This document shows, piece by piece, positions 41,815-53,547 of a stretch of DNA of 64,000 nucleotides. Position 1 is the first letter of the stretch. Each line of letters starts with the position of its first letter. A model generated the notes under the pieces. It was not told the origin of the DNA. It did no database searches and worked only from the letters and a program-made list of their open reading frames with translations. The translations under genes were made by a program, and so were the position numbers. The stretch spans positions 1,061,001-1,125,000 of the forward strand of contig JALRMN010000025.1 of NCBI GenBank assembly GCA_024760905.1, given 5' to 3'. Source of the DNA: Plotosus lineatus. Its lineage: Eukaryota; Chordata; Actinopteri; Siluriformes; Plotosidae.

Positions 41815-42220
41815 TCGTCTATGATTGCTCGACCCTACTACAGCTATGAGCAGCTTCAGCTTCGGGAAACTAAACACGCAACAACTTCAATCGTGAGCTC
41901 ATATGTTATGGGAGCTCAAAGCTAACTACATCCCGGCTAACAATAAGCCCATGCGGAGTTCTCAGAGGTTTGGTTAGCACTTCCGGCCATACTGCTTGAA
42001 AATGTTCAGTCCCTGAAAAACAAGATGGACAAGCTTCATGCTCAGATTGCAGTGCAGAAGGATCTACAGGACTTTGTTTCTGTGAAACATGGTTTGAGAG
42101 TACACCCGATCAGGCGATTGCACCAGCCGGCTACACGGCCTTCATCCCCTGCAATCCCAAGCGCCGGAGTCGTTGTTCGGCCCCTTCCCGCCTGGGATTC
42201 TTGTTAGCTGGGGTGCGGCT
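41815..42220 (+). mobile_element. Rex1/CR1-like LINE 5' fragment
   Basis: It encodes the start of an APE-type endonuclease, ENVQSLKNKMDKLHAQIAVQ, in the frame around 42000-42090, after a 5' UTR-like stretch that also appears at 58385-58620. The following GDYTSYTAF-type segment is altered. 42220-42600 holds more decayed, CGGCTAACAACAAGCCC-containing sequence of the same kind. Confidence 0.6.
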
Positions 42221-42849
42221 CGCACTGAGCTGCCTACCATAGCATATTAGCTCTGCTAGCCACACCCCGGCTAACAACAAGCCCAGTTGAGGGTGCTTAG
42301 TTATACATGCCCGAAGATACTCCGATATAGCTGTAGTGGAGTTGACCGGTCGTAGACGAGCATAGTGCAAAACATGAACAAAGAAACAATTTAACTCTGC
42401 GATGTCACCCTCTGGGCAGCGACATCTTGGAGACGTCACTCCAAGTTCAATGTAAAAGGACATGAGGAGTACTGTACTAAAGTTTATCCTTTTGGTATCG
42501 TTTCTTAAACATGCTACAGAACATACAACCTCACGCATAAACATGAACTTGTGTACTGTACTGGAATAATAATTGAAAAAGATTTTAATACAACAGTTCA
42601 GAGAAAACCGTTGTTTCTCAGGAGAAATTTCCTGTCATCTCCCATATAATAGACGAAGATTTGGGCAGCATAAGCATCCAGGTAAGCACAATATGACAGC
42701 TGGACTTGTCCTAGATAAAATAATAGCCTCCATACAGGAGTAGTTTGTTTACCGCAGACCCACAAACTTACTGGTTGAAATCTGGAGAAAAACACACTGT
42801 GGATGCAGAAGTGGAGGACAGAAAAAGCAAAGGAATGAGGTGGTGAGAC

Positions 42850-43696
42850 ACTGAAGGCTTACAGAGAGAACAAAGGAACAAGCCATGTCTTCTGTCTATT
42901 CTGATGGGGAATGTGAGGTCACTATGGCAAAATAAAATGGATGAACTGTCAGCACTAGCCCAGAGTCAGAGGGAGTATCTGGACTGTAGTTTAATGTGCA
43001 TCATGGGGACATGGCTGCATTAGGAAATTCCTAGTGACAATATGTCCATCATGGGCTGTCACACTGTTCGGCTAGACAGAGACTGCAATGCAAGCATAAA
43101 GCAGAAAGAAAAGGGGCTTACTTTTCTTGTCAATAACCGGTAGTGTACCCCCCCACATAACCATCAAAGAGCGAAGTTGTTGACTGGACTTTGAACTATG
43201 TGTTGTTGGACTCAGATAATATTATTTTCTGAGGGAACCCATATCATCTGAGTGACTTTTTATGTTCCTCCCTCTGCCAACCCCACAGCTACATGTGACA
43301 GTGTTAATGCTTCCATAGCTCAGTTACAGTCTCAGCACGCAAGTGCTTTCATTGTGGTCTCATGTGACTTCAACCATGCCACCATGGGCACTGCAATGCC
43401 GAACGAATTTTGTGCAGTACATGGACTGTCCAACCAGAGAGCTTCATATTGGAGTTGAGGATGCCATCATCTATCTATTTTACTGTGTCAACACCCACCT
43501 TAAGGCGAGCACTGTGAGGATCGTGTTCATTGACTTTTCCAGTGTATTCCACACCATCAAGCCGACCCTCCTGGGTGAGAAGCTGAGAGCGGTGGAGGTG
43601 GATGCCTCTCTTATGTTCTGGATTGTGGACTACCTGACCGGACGACCACAGTACATACGCCTGCAGCACTACATCTCTGCAATGAATTATGCTTAA
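42850..43696 (+). mobile_element. Rex1/CR1-like LINE with endonuclease joined to RT by internal deletion
   Basis: Endonuclease pieces: MGNVRSLWQNKMDELSALA (about 42907-42962), then VTFYVPPSANPTATCDSV and VVSCDFNHATM (43250-43390). Sequence then jumps to RT: VEDAIIYLFYCVNTHLK, FIDFSSVFHTIKPTLLGEKL and WIVDYLTGRPQYIRLQ (43450-43696). The region between GDFNH and the RT palm is deleted, the first catalytic Asp is in a frame with stops, and everything after the palm start is missing. Confidence 0.75.
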
Positions 43697-43734
43697 TAGT
43701 AATTTAGATATTTTCCAATTTAGGGGATAATCTT

Positions 43735-46000
43735 CTTCTTCTTTCTTCTTCTTTTACTTTCGGCTGCTCCCTTCAGGGGTCGCCACAGCAAATCATCCGC
43801 CTCCACCTCACCCTGTCCTCCACATCTTCTTTTCTGACTCCAACGACCTTCATGTCTTCCTTCACCACATCCATAAATCTCTTCTTCGGTCTTCCTCGAG
43901 GCCTTCTGCCTGGTAGTTCCAATCTCAGCATCCTACTGCCAATGTACTCACTATCCCTCCTCTGTACATGTCCAAACCATCTCAATCTAGCCTCTCTGAC
44001 TTTGTCTCCAAAACATCTTACGTGGGCTGTCCTTCTGATATACTCATTTCTGATCCTATCCATCCTCGTTACTCCCAGGGAGAACCTCAACATTTTCATC
44101 TCCGCTACCTCCAGCTCTGCCTCCTGCCTTTTCCTCAGCGCCACTGTTTCTAAGCCATACAACATCGCTGGCCTCACGACCATCTTGTACACTTTTCCCT
44201 TCATTCTTGCTGACACTCTCCTATCGCACATCACACCGGATACTTTTCTCCAACCATTCCAGCCTGCCTGCACACGCTTTCTTCACCTCTTTTCCACACT
44301 CTCCATTGCTCTGGATTGTTGAGCCTAAGTACTTAAAATCCTCCACCTTCGTTATCTCTGCTCCCTGTAACATCACCGTTCCTCCTGGGTCCTTCTCATT
44401 CACACACATGTATTCTGATTTTCTGAGGTTAACCTTCATTCCTCTCCTTTCCAGGGCATACCTCCACCTCTCTAGATTTTCCTGCACTTGTTCTCTGCTC
44501 TCACTACAGATCATGATGTCATCTGCAAACATCATAGTCCATGGAGATTCTTGTCTCACCTCGTCTGTCAGCCTGTCCATCACCATAGCAAACAAGAAGG
44601 GGCTCAGAGCTGACCCTTGATGCAGTCCCACCTCCACCTTGAATTCGTCGGTCACACCGACAGCACACCTCACCACTGTCTTACATCTCTCATACATGTC
44701 CTGCACCACTCTAACATACTTCTCTGCCACTCCAGACTTCCTCATGCAATACCACAGTTCTTCTCTTGGCACCCTGTCATATGCTTTTTCCAGATCCACA
44801 AAGGCACAATGTAGCTCCCTCTGACCTTCTCTGTACTTCTCTATTAACATCCTCAAGGCAAACATTGCATCTGTGGTGCTCTTTCTTGGGATGAAACCAA
44901 ACTGTTGTTCACAAATGCTGACCTCTGCCCTTAGTCTATCTTCCACTATTCTTTCCCATAACTTCATCGTATGGCTCATCAACTTTATCCCTCTGTAGTT
45001 GCTGCAACTCTGCATGTCTCCCTTGTTCTTAAAAATGGGCACCAGCACACTTCTCCTCCACTCCTCTGGCATCTGCTCACTCTCTAGTACCTTGTTGAAT
45101 GTTCTTGTCAGAAAATCTACTGCTACCTCTCCTAGACACTTCCATACCTCCACAGGTATATCATCAGGACCAACTGCCTTTCCATTCTTCATCCTCTTCA
45201 ATGCCCTTCTCACTTCACCCTTACTGATCTTTGCTACATCCTGCTCCTCAATGGTTACCTCTTCTACTCTTTTTCTCTCTCATTTTCCTCATTCATCAGC
45301 TCTTCAAAGTACTCTTTCCATCTTCCCAGCACACTTCTGTCATTAGTCAATACAGTTCCCTCTCTGTCCTTTATCAATCTAACTTGCTGCACGTCCTTCC
45401 CATCTCTATTTCTCTGCTGTGCCAACCTGTATAGATCATTTTCTCCCTCTTTACTATCCAACATTCCTGACAAACTCCTCCTTCAAGATGACTCCGACTC
45501 CATTTCTCTTCCCAGCCAAACCGTGATAAAATAGCTTAAACCCTGCTCCTAAGCTTTTAGCTTTGCTACCTTTCCACCTGGTCTCCTGAACACACAGTAT
45601 GTCCACCTTCCTCCTCTGCATCATGTCAACCAGCTCTCTACCTTTTCTGTGCATAGTTCCAACATTCAAAGTCCCCACTCTCAGTCCTAGACTCATGCCT
45701 TTCCTCTTCTCTCTCTGCCTACGGACACGCCTCCCACCTCTCCTTCTTCGACGTCTTCGACCAACAGTAGTCCAATTTCCATCAGCACCTTGTTGATTGA
45801 CAGCACTGATGGCGGTCGTTGTTAACCCGGGCCTCGACCGATCCAGTATGGAGGTAATACTTTTGATTTGCATCATAAATAATTGGCATTGGTTTTACGT
45901 CGGATGCCCTTCCTGACACAACCCTCTGCATTTCTCCGGGCTTGGGACCGGCATGAGGGGGAGAGACACTGGTTAGTGCCCCCCCACCTCATGGCTGCAT
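43735..46000 (-). mobile_element. RTE-type LINE copy I, with endonuclease mostly deleted
   Basis: The 3' end is at 43735 (CTTCTT-rich, then CTCCCTTCAGGGGTCGCCAC). It has an uninterrupted 5' end to about 46000: protein start (45876-45454, basic run and GTLNVGTMHRKGRELVDMMQ, VQETRWKG), then an internal deletion near 45465 that fuses ILKEEFVRNV to LDSKEGENDLYRLAQQ. The 5' UTR includes CGGATGCCCTTCCTGACACA. This copy provides the empty-site reference for the insertion in copy D. Confidence 0.9.
44221..45213 (-). pseudogene. RTE reverse transcriptase palm/fingers ORF of copy I
   Basis: The 330-codon frame carries KAVGPDDIPVEVWKCLGE, the FGFIPRKSTTDAMF region, motif A FVDLEKAYDRVP, motif B LHQGSALSPF and catalytic MFADDIMICSE. 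It is interrupted from its C-terminal partner (44273-43773, ending CCGDP) by an inserted T near 44280 that shifts the frame at the KKACAGRLEW junction. It lacks a working endonuclease. Confidence 0.85.
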
Positions 46001-46259
46001 TTATATATAATATATAAATCTCTTTATAATCTCTTTATAAATTCAGTAAATCACATCATTTTAATGAGATGTGATTGCTATGAGAAAATGTGACGATTAA
46101 ACAATAAAACATTTGCTCAGGAAAAACAATTTATTCAATCAAAATTCCCCAAAACAATTGTACGCAAAATGTTTGTATCCAGAAATGTCCCATTTTTGAA
46201 TAATCAGCATTAACTTAATACAGATTGTTATTGCAAAAATGTAATGGCAGCTGACAGAT

Positions 46260-47330
46260 GATCATCAGTGAGAGAGGATCTGTACCTGGATTTGTTAAAT
46301 TTCATCACTAAGAGTCACGTATGAAGGTAGATCCAAAGAGAATCCACATCTTCTGAGCATGCCTCTATGTGTGGAAAGTTCTTCTCCTTGAGAGACGAGT
46401 ACGAATCCAGCAGTAATACTGACTTCAACTGCTCTTCCAGTATCACATAAGAATGCAGGTCAATGAGTTCCAGCTGAACATCTCTGGGTACATTAATCAC
46501 ATTGAAGATAATGGGAGAGGAAATCATGTGCATTTCACTCTCAACTGTTCTGAAGTCTTCAAATCACCATTCAGTTCTTCTAACATGGAGAAGTACCTGC
46601 ACAGGTGATCTATCAGAGTTTGCATGTGAGTCAATTGTTGCTTCCCACTTTCCTTGAAAGAAGGTGCAACTTTCGAATGAAAGCCTTTCTCAAATTGTAC
46701 AATTCATGAACATAAAGGCCCCCACGTTGCAGTTTGGTGGTCAGTTCCTTCATCAATGCTGTCATCTCAATAGCAAATACAAGATGTGCCATCCAGTCCC
46801 CAGCTGAGAATCTCTGGTATGTCTGTGCCCTTCTCACAGAACTGTTAAAATTGTTCTTTCAAGTCTCAAACTCTTTTCAGCACCTTGCCCAGGCTCAGCC
46901 ATCTCACAGGTTTGTGGAAGCCTATGTCACCATGTTCAATCTCATGCTCCTTCATGAGTGCAACAAACTGTCAGTGATGTAATGCCCGTGTCCTGATGAA
47001 CAACTTCAGTCATAACAATGCAAACTTTTAGCACTGACTTACACAACACATTCTGATGTATGATAGGATGTAAGAATACCTATTTTGTTTCAGTGTTAAT
47101 TTCTACATCTTAGTTTGCATCTGTTTCAAAAGTCTAGCATTTTACACTGTTAGATTTGGCCAGCCATTTGTTATAACACCCACCAGTCTGTCCCATTCCT
47201 GTCCCGGCTTGTCCAGGCATGCATTTAACTCAGGGACCTGAGAAGGTTTTGAGTCCCAGAACAGTCATTTCATGTTTGTTCACAAGCATGTCCTGAAAGG
47301 CATCTTTTTTGATGACTCTTAACACCCTGC
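46260..47330 (-). pseudogene. hAT-type transposase remnant, GTF2IRD2/ZBED5-like
   Basis: On the minus strand, segments in different frames line up in order with the hAT-derived domain found in GTF2IRD2, FAM200 and ZBED5-like proteins. They are WDRLVGVITNGWPNL (about 47190), LMKEHEIEHGDIGFHKPVRW (about 46950) followed by LSLGKVLKRV, AHLVFAIEMTALMKELTTKLQ, LYVHELYNLRKAFIRKLHL (46837-46631), and MHMISSPIIFNVINV with VQLELIDLHS and YSSLKEKNFPHIE (46533-46315). Several stops and frameshifts separate them. The terminal dimerisation motif that normally follows is lost. It is a dead transposase or retrocopy; 47330-47940 upstream is less clear. Confidence 0.7.
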
Positions 47331-47996
47331 AGACTGCCTCAACCTGTGCAAAGTTCTCTTTCTTTTGTTTGCTGATTTGCTTGAAATGCTGTTATGGTTT
47401 ACCTCAGAGCTTTGATTTACAATCTGGCCACCATGTACTTTAAATTCTTTGCGCTTGAGGTAGTAGAGGTTCTTCAGGTGAACTGGTTTTTCTAAGGTCA
47501 TCTGTGACATTGAGTATGAGCCTAATTCACCTTGGTGGTGGCATGCTGCAGCTGTTGTGGTCACTGTAAATTCACATCGCCTGAGTTTCTCATTCAGCTC
47601 TACATAGATTTGGCAACTTTACTACTGAATGTATTGTGATGTTCACATGAGTGTTGGAGTGAAGCGATTGCTATACAACTGGCCATTCTAGTGTGGTTGT
47701 GGTTGGGATGCCTGGTTTGAGGTATTAGTAGATGAACTGTGAATGTGTGTAGCATATGTTCTCCCATCACATATGTATAAACATGAAATGCTTCTCGTAG
47801 CACTTTGGGCCACGCCCACAAGATGTGGAATTCAAAGCGCATTCCCTGTTTGACAGATCGGAGATCCAAACTCAACTTTAACTTGATTCCTTGATTGATC
47901 GGAATTCGAATTCCAGATGAACTCACATGCGTCACATTTATTAAACATTTACTAAATTAAACAACTTAAAAAACTAAACTAAAAACTAATGAGTTA

Positions 47997-48117
<121 letters not shown>

Positions 48118-48233
48118 TGGACGGGATATTTTATTTAAAGCGGAATTACAGTACCAGTTTGAAAGATCAGAGGTCCTCACTGTATTTCCGCTTTAAGGTC
48201 TCCTTCTGGTTCAATATCATCCCAATTGTAGAG

Positions 48234-49542
48234 CAGGCATGTGACTTTTCCGCAAATTCACGGAATTCCGATTTTTTTCATTGGCCCAGTTTAAAAAAAA
48301 AAAATTCGATTTTTTTCACGCTGAATATGTCAAAATAACCTTTTCCGCTTTTATTCTGTTCCGAGTTTTGCATAAAATGACCTCTCTTGAAACGTTACTG
48401 CTGATTGGTTGATGGCTTTCTAATAGCCAATCGCTGATGTCGAAACATGTACGTAGACATTCGCGCCACTTCCGATCTGTTCAGCTATCAAAAGCATGTC
48501 GGTGATCCAGAGAAAAGATTCTGCTCGAATCAAAGAAGTAGACAAAGTTGTGAAAAACAAGTTTAGGTGGGAATGGCTGGAAAAAGGAACCATAGCATTC
48601 AACTGCCGGAACATTTGGTGTTCAAGCGAAGATTCCAGAGCCCTACAGACTTAACCCTTTGTTTGCCGTTCGACCAGAAACTTTCGTGCAAATAAAAGAG
48701 CCAGTGAAACAACCAGTTCCTGTCGCCGATCGAGTAGTTAATTTTGAGGTGTTTGAGAATTTTCTTATCTAGTTTCTGATTATATTTTTCAAATTATTGT
48801 GAATACATGCATGTTTTAGGCGTAGGACGTTCATGTGTTTATTCCGTGAACTGAATCAAATGAGCCAACTCTATGGTCACTGATCCATTTTTCTGATGTT
48901 AGAATAAAGAAATTATTGCCGCATTAATAGGCATTGTTCAGTGTTTCTAAACAGCAGTGAGAGTGTGTGCTCTTGTAATTAGCTCATTAATATTGGAAAT
49001 GTAAAACTATGAATCTGAGCCTCAACCGAAACGCCCCAGCATCCAGAAGGCCAGGCTGCACAAAAGGAAGCAAGAAAGTGCCATGCTGAGGCACTAAAGA
49101 CAATGAAACATTAATTCAAAAAACTTATGTCATGTTTAGTATGTCATGTGTATAGTTTGTTTCCAAATTGTGATTAAAGACAATGACTGTTGATAATAGT
49201 GTTGTGAGGGAGGACATATCCATAAGAGTGACTATTTGATTTGTGACTGAAGAGTCACTATTTGATTTGTGACTGTGACACTTTTATTAGTGTTAGAATC
49301 CCACATGATAAACCCACAAGTTGAGGTATAGTATGTATATATGGATTAGAAATTAAACTTTCTAGAGCTCTTTCAGTGTCATGAAATAGCCTTTTTCCCC
49401 TTCTGAAATGCTTAAAACCTAGGAGCTTCGGGGGACTTCGCCCCCCTGGTCCCCCTGGACCCGACTGGAGGCCTGCAACCCCCCCCCCCCAGAACCCTGG
49501 CTGATTTTCAGATATTTTGGTGATGGTCAAATCACATGCCTG
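48234..49542 (+). mobile_element. DNA transposon with CAGGCATGTGA terminal repeats and 6-bp target duplication
   Basis: The ends are CAGGCATGTGACTT and the complement AATCACATGCCTG. GTAGAG occurs at 48228-48233 and 49543-49548; removing the insert restores the sequence of Tigger copy 1 (ATTGTAGAGGGG at about 4993). The interior has coding-like relics: an ORF at 48496-48654, a segment near 48665-48770 reading FAVRPETFVQIKEPVKQPV, and a basic terminal stretch near 49010-49097 (QPKRPSIQKARLHKRKQES). The superfamily is not recognised from the ends. Confidence 0.75.
48496..48654 (+). pseudogene. Short ORF, likely N-terminus of a transposase
   Basis: Fifty-two codons start MSVIQRKDSARIKEVDKVV and continue KNKFRWEWLEKG before diverging and stopping. 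The charged, helix-like start after a 5' UTR of about 260 bases, inside an element with terminal repeats, suggests the first exon or N-terminus of the element's own protein. I recall similar KFRWEWLE starts in unnamed fish transposon proteins but cannot assign a family. Confidence 0.45.
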
Positions 49543-50043
49543 GTAGAGGGGTTTTGGCGATAACGAAATACCGTATAACGCTGCATGATTGACCTCAAAA
49601 CAGGCCAACAGTCAACTCTCCTTCACATGTGTGACAAACAGAAAATATGCATCACGTTCAGATGTGTCATCCCTCCAAGCCAATGGGAGGCCAGCGGGGT
49701 GGGATGTTGGGAGACAGCCAACGAGAGAGCAACTCGCGCATCATGTGAAATTTTGATTGGCATGTTTGAATTTTGAATGGTGCTTTTCATAGGAGGAGGT
49801 TGTTTTCGTATCCTGGAGACAAAAACTTAGTTTAATGTTTTTCGTAACCCAGGATTTTCGTACCCAGGGGGTTTCGTAAGTCGGGGGCTGACTGTACTCC
49901 ATACCAGTTCTTTGCCAGTTGTTGATGGAGCCTATCTCAGCTAATCCTAGATGAAGGTGGGGAACTTAAACACCCCAGCGGTCCATCACAAGGCTAACAT
50001 ACACGCTGTAACATCCTGCTGCCCTGAGCTCTAAATTCCATAC

Positions 50044-50298
50044 TGGACCTTACCCTCCTGTTCTTTTTTCTCTGCCAGTGCACTTTGCCACATTGGTTGC
50101 TCCCCTGGCTTTTTTGTCCATCATCTTTTGTGCTGTCAGTGTTGTGGGAGTGGGTACAGGAGGTTGATGACTGGAAGAAGTAAAGTCCTGAGAAACTAAC
50201 AGCATATCCAAATTCAAATATCCATAAACACAATATCCCCATGCTGAAAATGCTTCTTTAAAAAAGGATTTCATGTCCAAGTTGTTCCACTTATCCAT
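50044..50298 (-). other. Unrecognised minus-strand open frame
   Basis: A frame of 82 codons (50298-50050) reads MDKWNNLDMKSFFKEAFSAW and ends in a Lys/Arg-rich CTGREKRTGG. There is no recognised domain and no splice context. It may be a fragment of a transposon or nothing. 49898-50040 beside it contains a decayed L2-like tail. Confidence 0.25.
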
Positions 50299-50384
50299 TT
50301 ATTTTATGAATTTTCAACCTCTCTTTGTGATTGCTCGGGGTATTTTCTTATTATTTATATTCACTGCCAGGATACTCAACCTTC

Positions 50385-53058
50385 TTCTTCTTTTTCTTTG
50401 GGCTGTTCCCTTCAGGGGTCACCACAGCAAATCATCTGCCTGCATCTCATTCTATCCTCTGCATCTTCTTCCCTTACACCAACTACCTTTATGTCCTCCT
50501 TCACCACATCCATAAATCTTCTCTTTGGTCCTCCTCTAGGCCTTCTGCCTGGTACTTCCAACCTCAGAATCCTACTACCAATATACTCACTATCCCTCCT
50601 CTGTACATGTCCAAACCATCTCATTCTGGCCTCTCTGACTTTGTATCCAAAACCTCTTACATGTGCTGTCGCTCTGATGTACTCATTCCTGATCCAATCC
50701 ATTCACATCACTCTCAAAGAGAACCTCAACATTTTCATCTCTGATATCTCCAGCTCTGCCTCCTGTCTGTTCCCCAGTGCCACTGTTTCTAAACCAGACA
50801 ATATCGCTGGCCTCAACACCATCTTGTACACTTTTCCTTTCATTCTGTCCGATATCTTCCTATCACCCATCACACCAGACACTTTTCTCCAACCATTCCA
50901 ACCTGCCTGGACACGCTTCTTCACCTCTTTTCCACACTCGCCATTGCTCTGGATTGTTGAGCCTAAGTAATTACAATCCTCCACCTTCTTTATCTCTGCT
51001 CCCTGTAACTTCACCGTTCCTCCTGGGTCCTTGTCGTTCACACACATGTATTCTGTCTTACTGAGGCTAACCTTCATTCCTCTCCTTTCCAGGGCATACC
51101 TCCACCTCTCTAGATTTTCCTGCACTTGTTCTCTGCTCTCACTACAGATCACAATGTCATTTGCAAACATCATAGTCCATGGGGAATCTTGTCTAACCTC
51201 GTCTGTCAACCTGTCCATGACCATAACAAACAAGAAGGGGCTCAGAGCTGACCCTTAATGCAGTCCCACCTCCACCTTGAACTCTTCTGTCAGGCCGACT
51301 GCACACCTCACAACTTTCTTACATTTCTCATGCATGTTCTGCACCACTCTAACATACTTCTCTGTCACTCCAGACTTCCTCATACAATACCACAGTTCTT
51401 CTCTCGGCACCCTGTCATATGCTTTCTCCAGATCCATAAATGCAGAATGCAGCTCCCTCTGAGCTTCTCTGTACTTCTCTATTAACATCCTCAAGGCAAA
51501 CACTGCATCTGTGGTGTTCTTTCTTGGCATGAAACCAAACTATTGTTCACAAATGCTGACTTCTGCCCTTAGTCTAGCTTCCACTATTTTTCCCATAACT
51601 TCATCGTATGGCTCATCAACTTTATCCCTCTGTAGTTGCCACAACTCTGCACGTCTCCCTTGTTCTTCAAAATGGGCACCAGCACACTTCTCGTCCATTC
51701 CTCCGGTATCCTCTCACTCTCTCATACCTTGTTGAATGTTTTTGTCAGGAAATCTCCTGCAACCTCTTCTAGACACTTCCATACCTCCACTGGTATGTCA
51801 TCAGGACCAACTGCCTTTCCACTCTTCATCCTCTTCAATGCCCTCCTCACTTCACCTTTACTAATTTTTGCGACTTCCTGGTCCTCAACGATCACCTCTT
51901 CTCCTCTTTTTTCTCTCTCATTTTCCTCATTCATCAGCTCTTCAAAGTACTCTTTCCATCCTCCCAGCACACTTCTGTCATCAGTCAATACATTTCCCAC
52001 TCTGTTTTTAACCACTCTTACTTGCTGCACGTCCTTCCCATCTCTATTTCTCTGCTGTGCCTCATTTTCTCCCTTCTTACTATCCAACCTTGCATACAAA
52101 TCATCGTACGCGCTCTGTTTGGCCTTTGACAAAGCTACCTTCACCTTACACTGTGCCTCCCTGTACTCCTGTTTACTCTCTTCAGTCCTCTCAATGTCCC
52201 ACTTCTTCTTAGCTAACCTCTTCCTTTGTACACACTCCTGCACTTCCTCATTCCATCACCAAGTCTCATCTACTTTCTTTCCAGATTACACACCAAATAC
52301 TCTCCTACCTGTATCCCTGATCCCATTAACTGTAGTTGCCTAGTCATCTGGAAGCACTTCCTGACCACTTAAAGCCTGTTTCAACTCCTCCTTGAAGACA
52401 ACATGATACTCTTCCTTTTTAAGCTTCCACCTCTTTGTCTTTTGCTCTGCCTTTGCTTTCTTCACCTTCCTCACCATCAGCGTCATCCTGCACACCACCA
52501 TCCTATGCTACTTGGCAACACTCTGACCCACTACTACTTTGCAGTCACTGACTTCCTTCAAATTACATCGCCTACACAAGATGTAGTCTACCTGTGCTCT
52601 TCGCTCTCTGCTTTTATAAGTCACCTTATGCTCCTGTCTCTTCTGGAAAAAAGTATTCACCACAGCCAATTCCATCCTTTTTGCAAATCGATCACTATCT
52701 GTTCTTTTGTGTTCCTGTCCTGGATTCCAAACCTGCCCATCACTTCCTCGTACCCCTCTGATGCCTGCTGCACCAATATGTCCATTGAAGTCTGCCCCAA
52801 TGACCACGCTTTCACCTCTAGGGGTACTCTGCATCACTTCATCTAACTCGCTCCAGAATCTCTCCTTCTCGTTTAGCTCCCATCGTGCCTGTGTGGCATA
52901 AGCCACATAAGTGGCAGTAGGTTAATTGGCAGTTCTAAATTGCCCATAGGTTCGCATCGTGCAGAAGGTAATGGCAAAAAATTGCACGTGATGCAGGGCC
53001 CCTTGGCAGAGCAGTTCCGAGTGAGCTGAAAGAGCCACCCTGCTAAAAGAAAACTGAA

Positions 53059-53089
<31 letters not shown>

Positions 53090-53345
53090 GCACTAACAAC
53101 ATTGAACATCACTCCTTCAATCTCTAACTTACAATTCATCACTCTGTCTGACACTCTTTTCACTTCTAGAACATTCCTGACTAACCCCTCCTTCAAGATT
53201 TCTCATCCTCTATTTCTCTTCCCATCCACACCATGATAAAACAGCTTCAACCCTGCTCCTAAGCTTCTAGCCTTGCTACCTTTCCACCTGGTTCCCAGAA
53301 CACACAGTATGTCCACCTTCTACCTTTTCCTGTCATAATTCCAAC
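50385..53345 (-). mobile_element. RTE-type LINE copy J, interrupted by a short insertion
   Basis: The 3' end is at 50385 and similarity runs to about 53345 in the endonuclease region. Minus-strand frames cover the C-terminal tail (50702-50412), thumb and FADD box as MMFANDIVICSES (51233-50703), palm (51530-51255), fingers and linker (52243-51722) and endonuclease (52906-52508 with GADFNGHIG). The catalytic box is FAND, not FADD, so Asp is replaced by Asn. Many frameshifts are present. A tail-like insertion sits at 52906-53089. Confidence 0.88.
52906..53089 (+). mobile_element. L2-like 3' tail insertion with (AAAT)n end in RTE copy J
   Basis: Inserted between GTGGCATAAGC and ACTAACAACATTG; copy D has these joined (near 10572-10590). 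The insert contains TTAATTGGCAGTTCTAAATT and GCCCATAGG, typical of L2-type 3' ends, and an (AAAT)n tail at 53056-53089. ATAAGC occurs on both sides as probable target duplication. Confidence 0.7.
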
Positions 53346-53547
53346 ATTCCAGACAGAATACTCGACCAATTTACAGAATCCCAAACAGATTTCCGAATTA
53401 TACTCTAATTAACCAATGAGAGGCCACAAAACAGACACAACTTTGGAAAATAGAACTCATCTGTTACTAGGAAGATTTCACTGATTATTCGAGAGCCAGA
53501 TTAATTTGGCTTATAGATGTTTTGGAGTTTGAAATTTGTCATCATCA

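Larger units (their letters stand above)
48118..49897 (-). mobile_element. pogo/Tigger-like remnant, copy 2, split by an insertion
   Basis: 48118-48233 and 49543-49897 match 4930-5000 and beyond of copy 1 (for example CTTTAAGGTCTCCTTCTGGT and ATTGTAGAGGGGTTT). The right end reads GTTTCGTAAGTCGGGGGCTG then ACTGTA, a Tigger-like terminal repeat. Coding potential is lost. The element at 48234-49542 lies inside it. Confidence 0.65.

Noticed and set aside
51636..52343. A 235-codon Ser/Leu-rich plus-strand ORF
   Set aside because: It is antisense to the RTE copy J linker/RT; similar mirror frames occur over every RTE copy.
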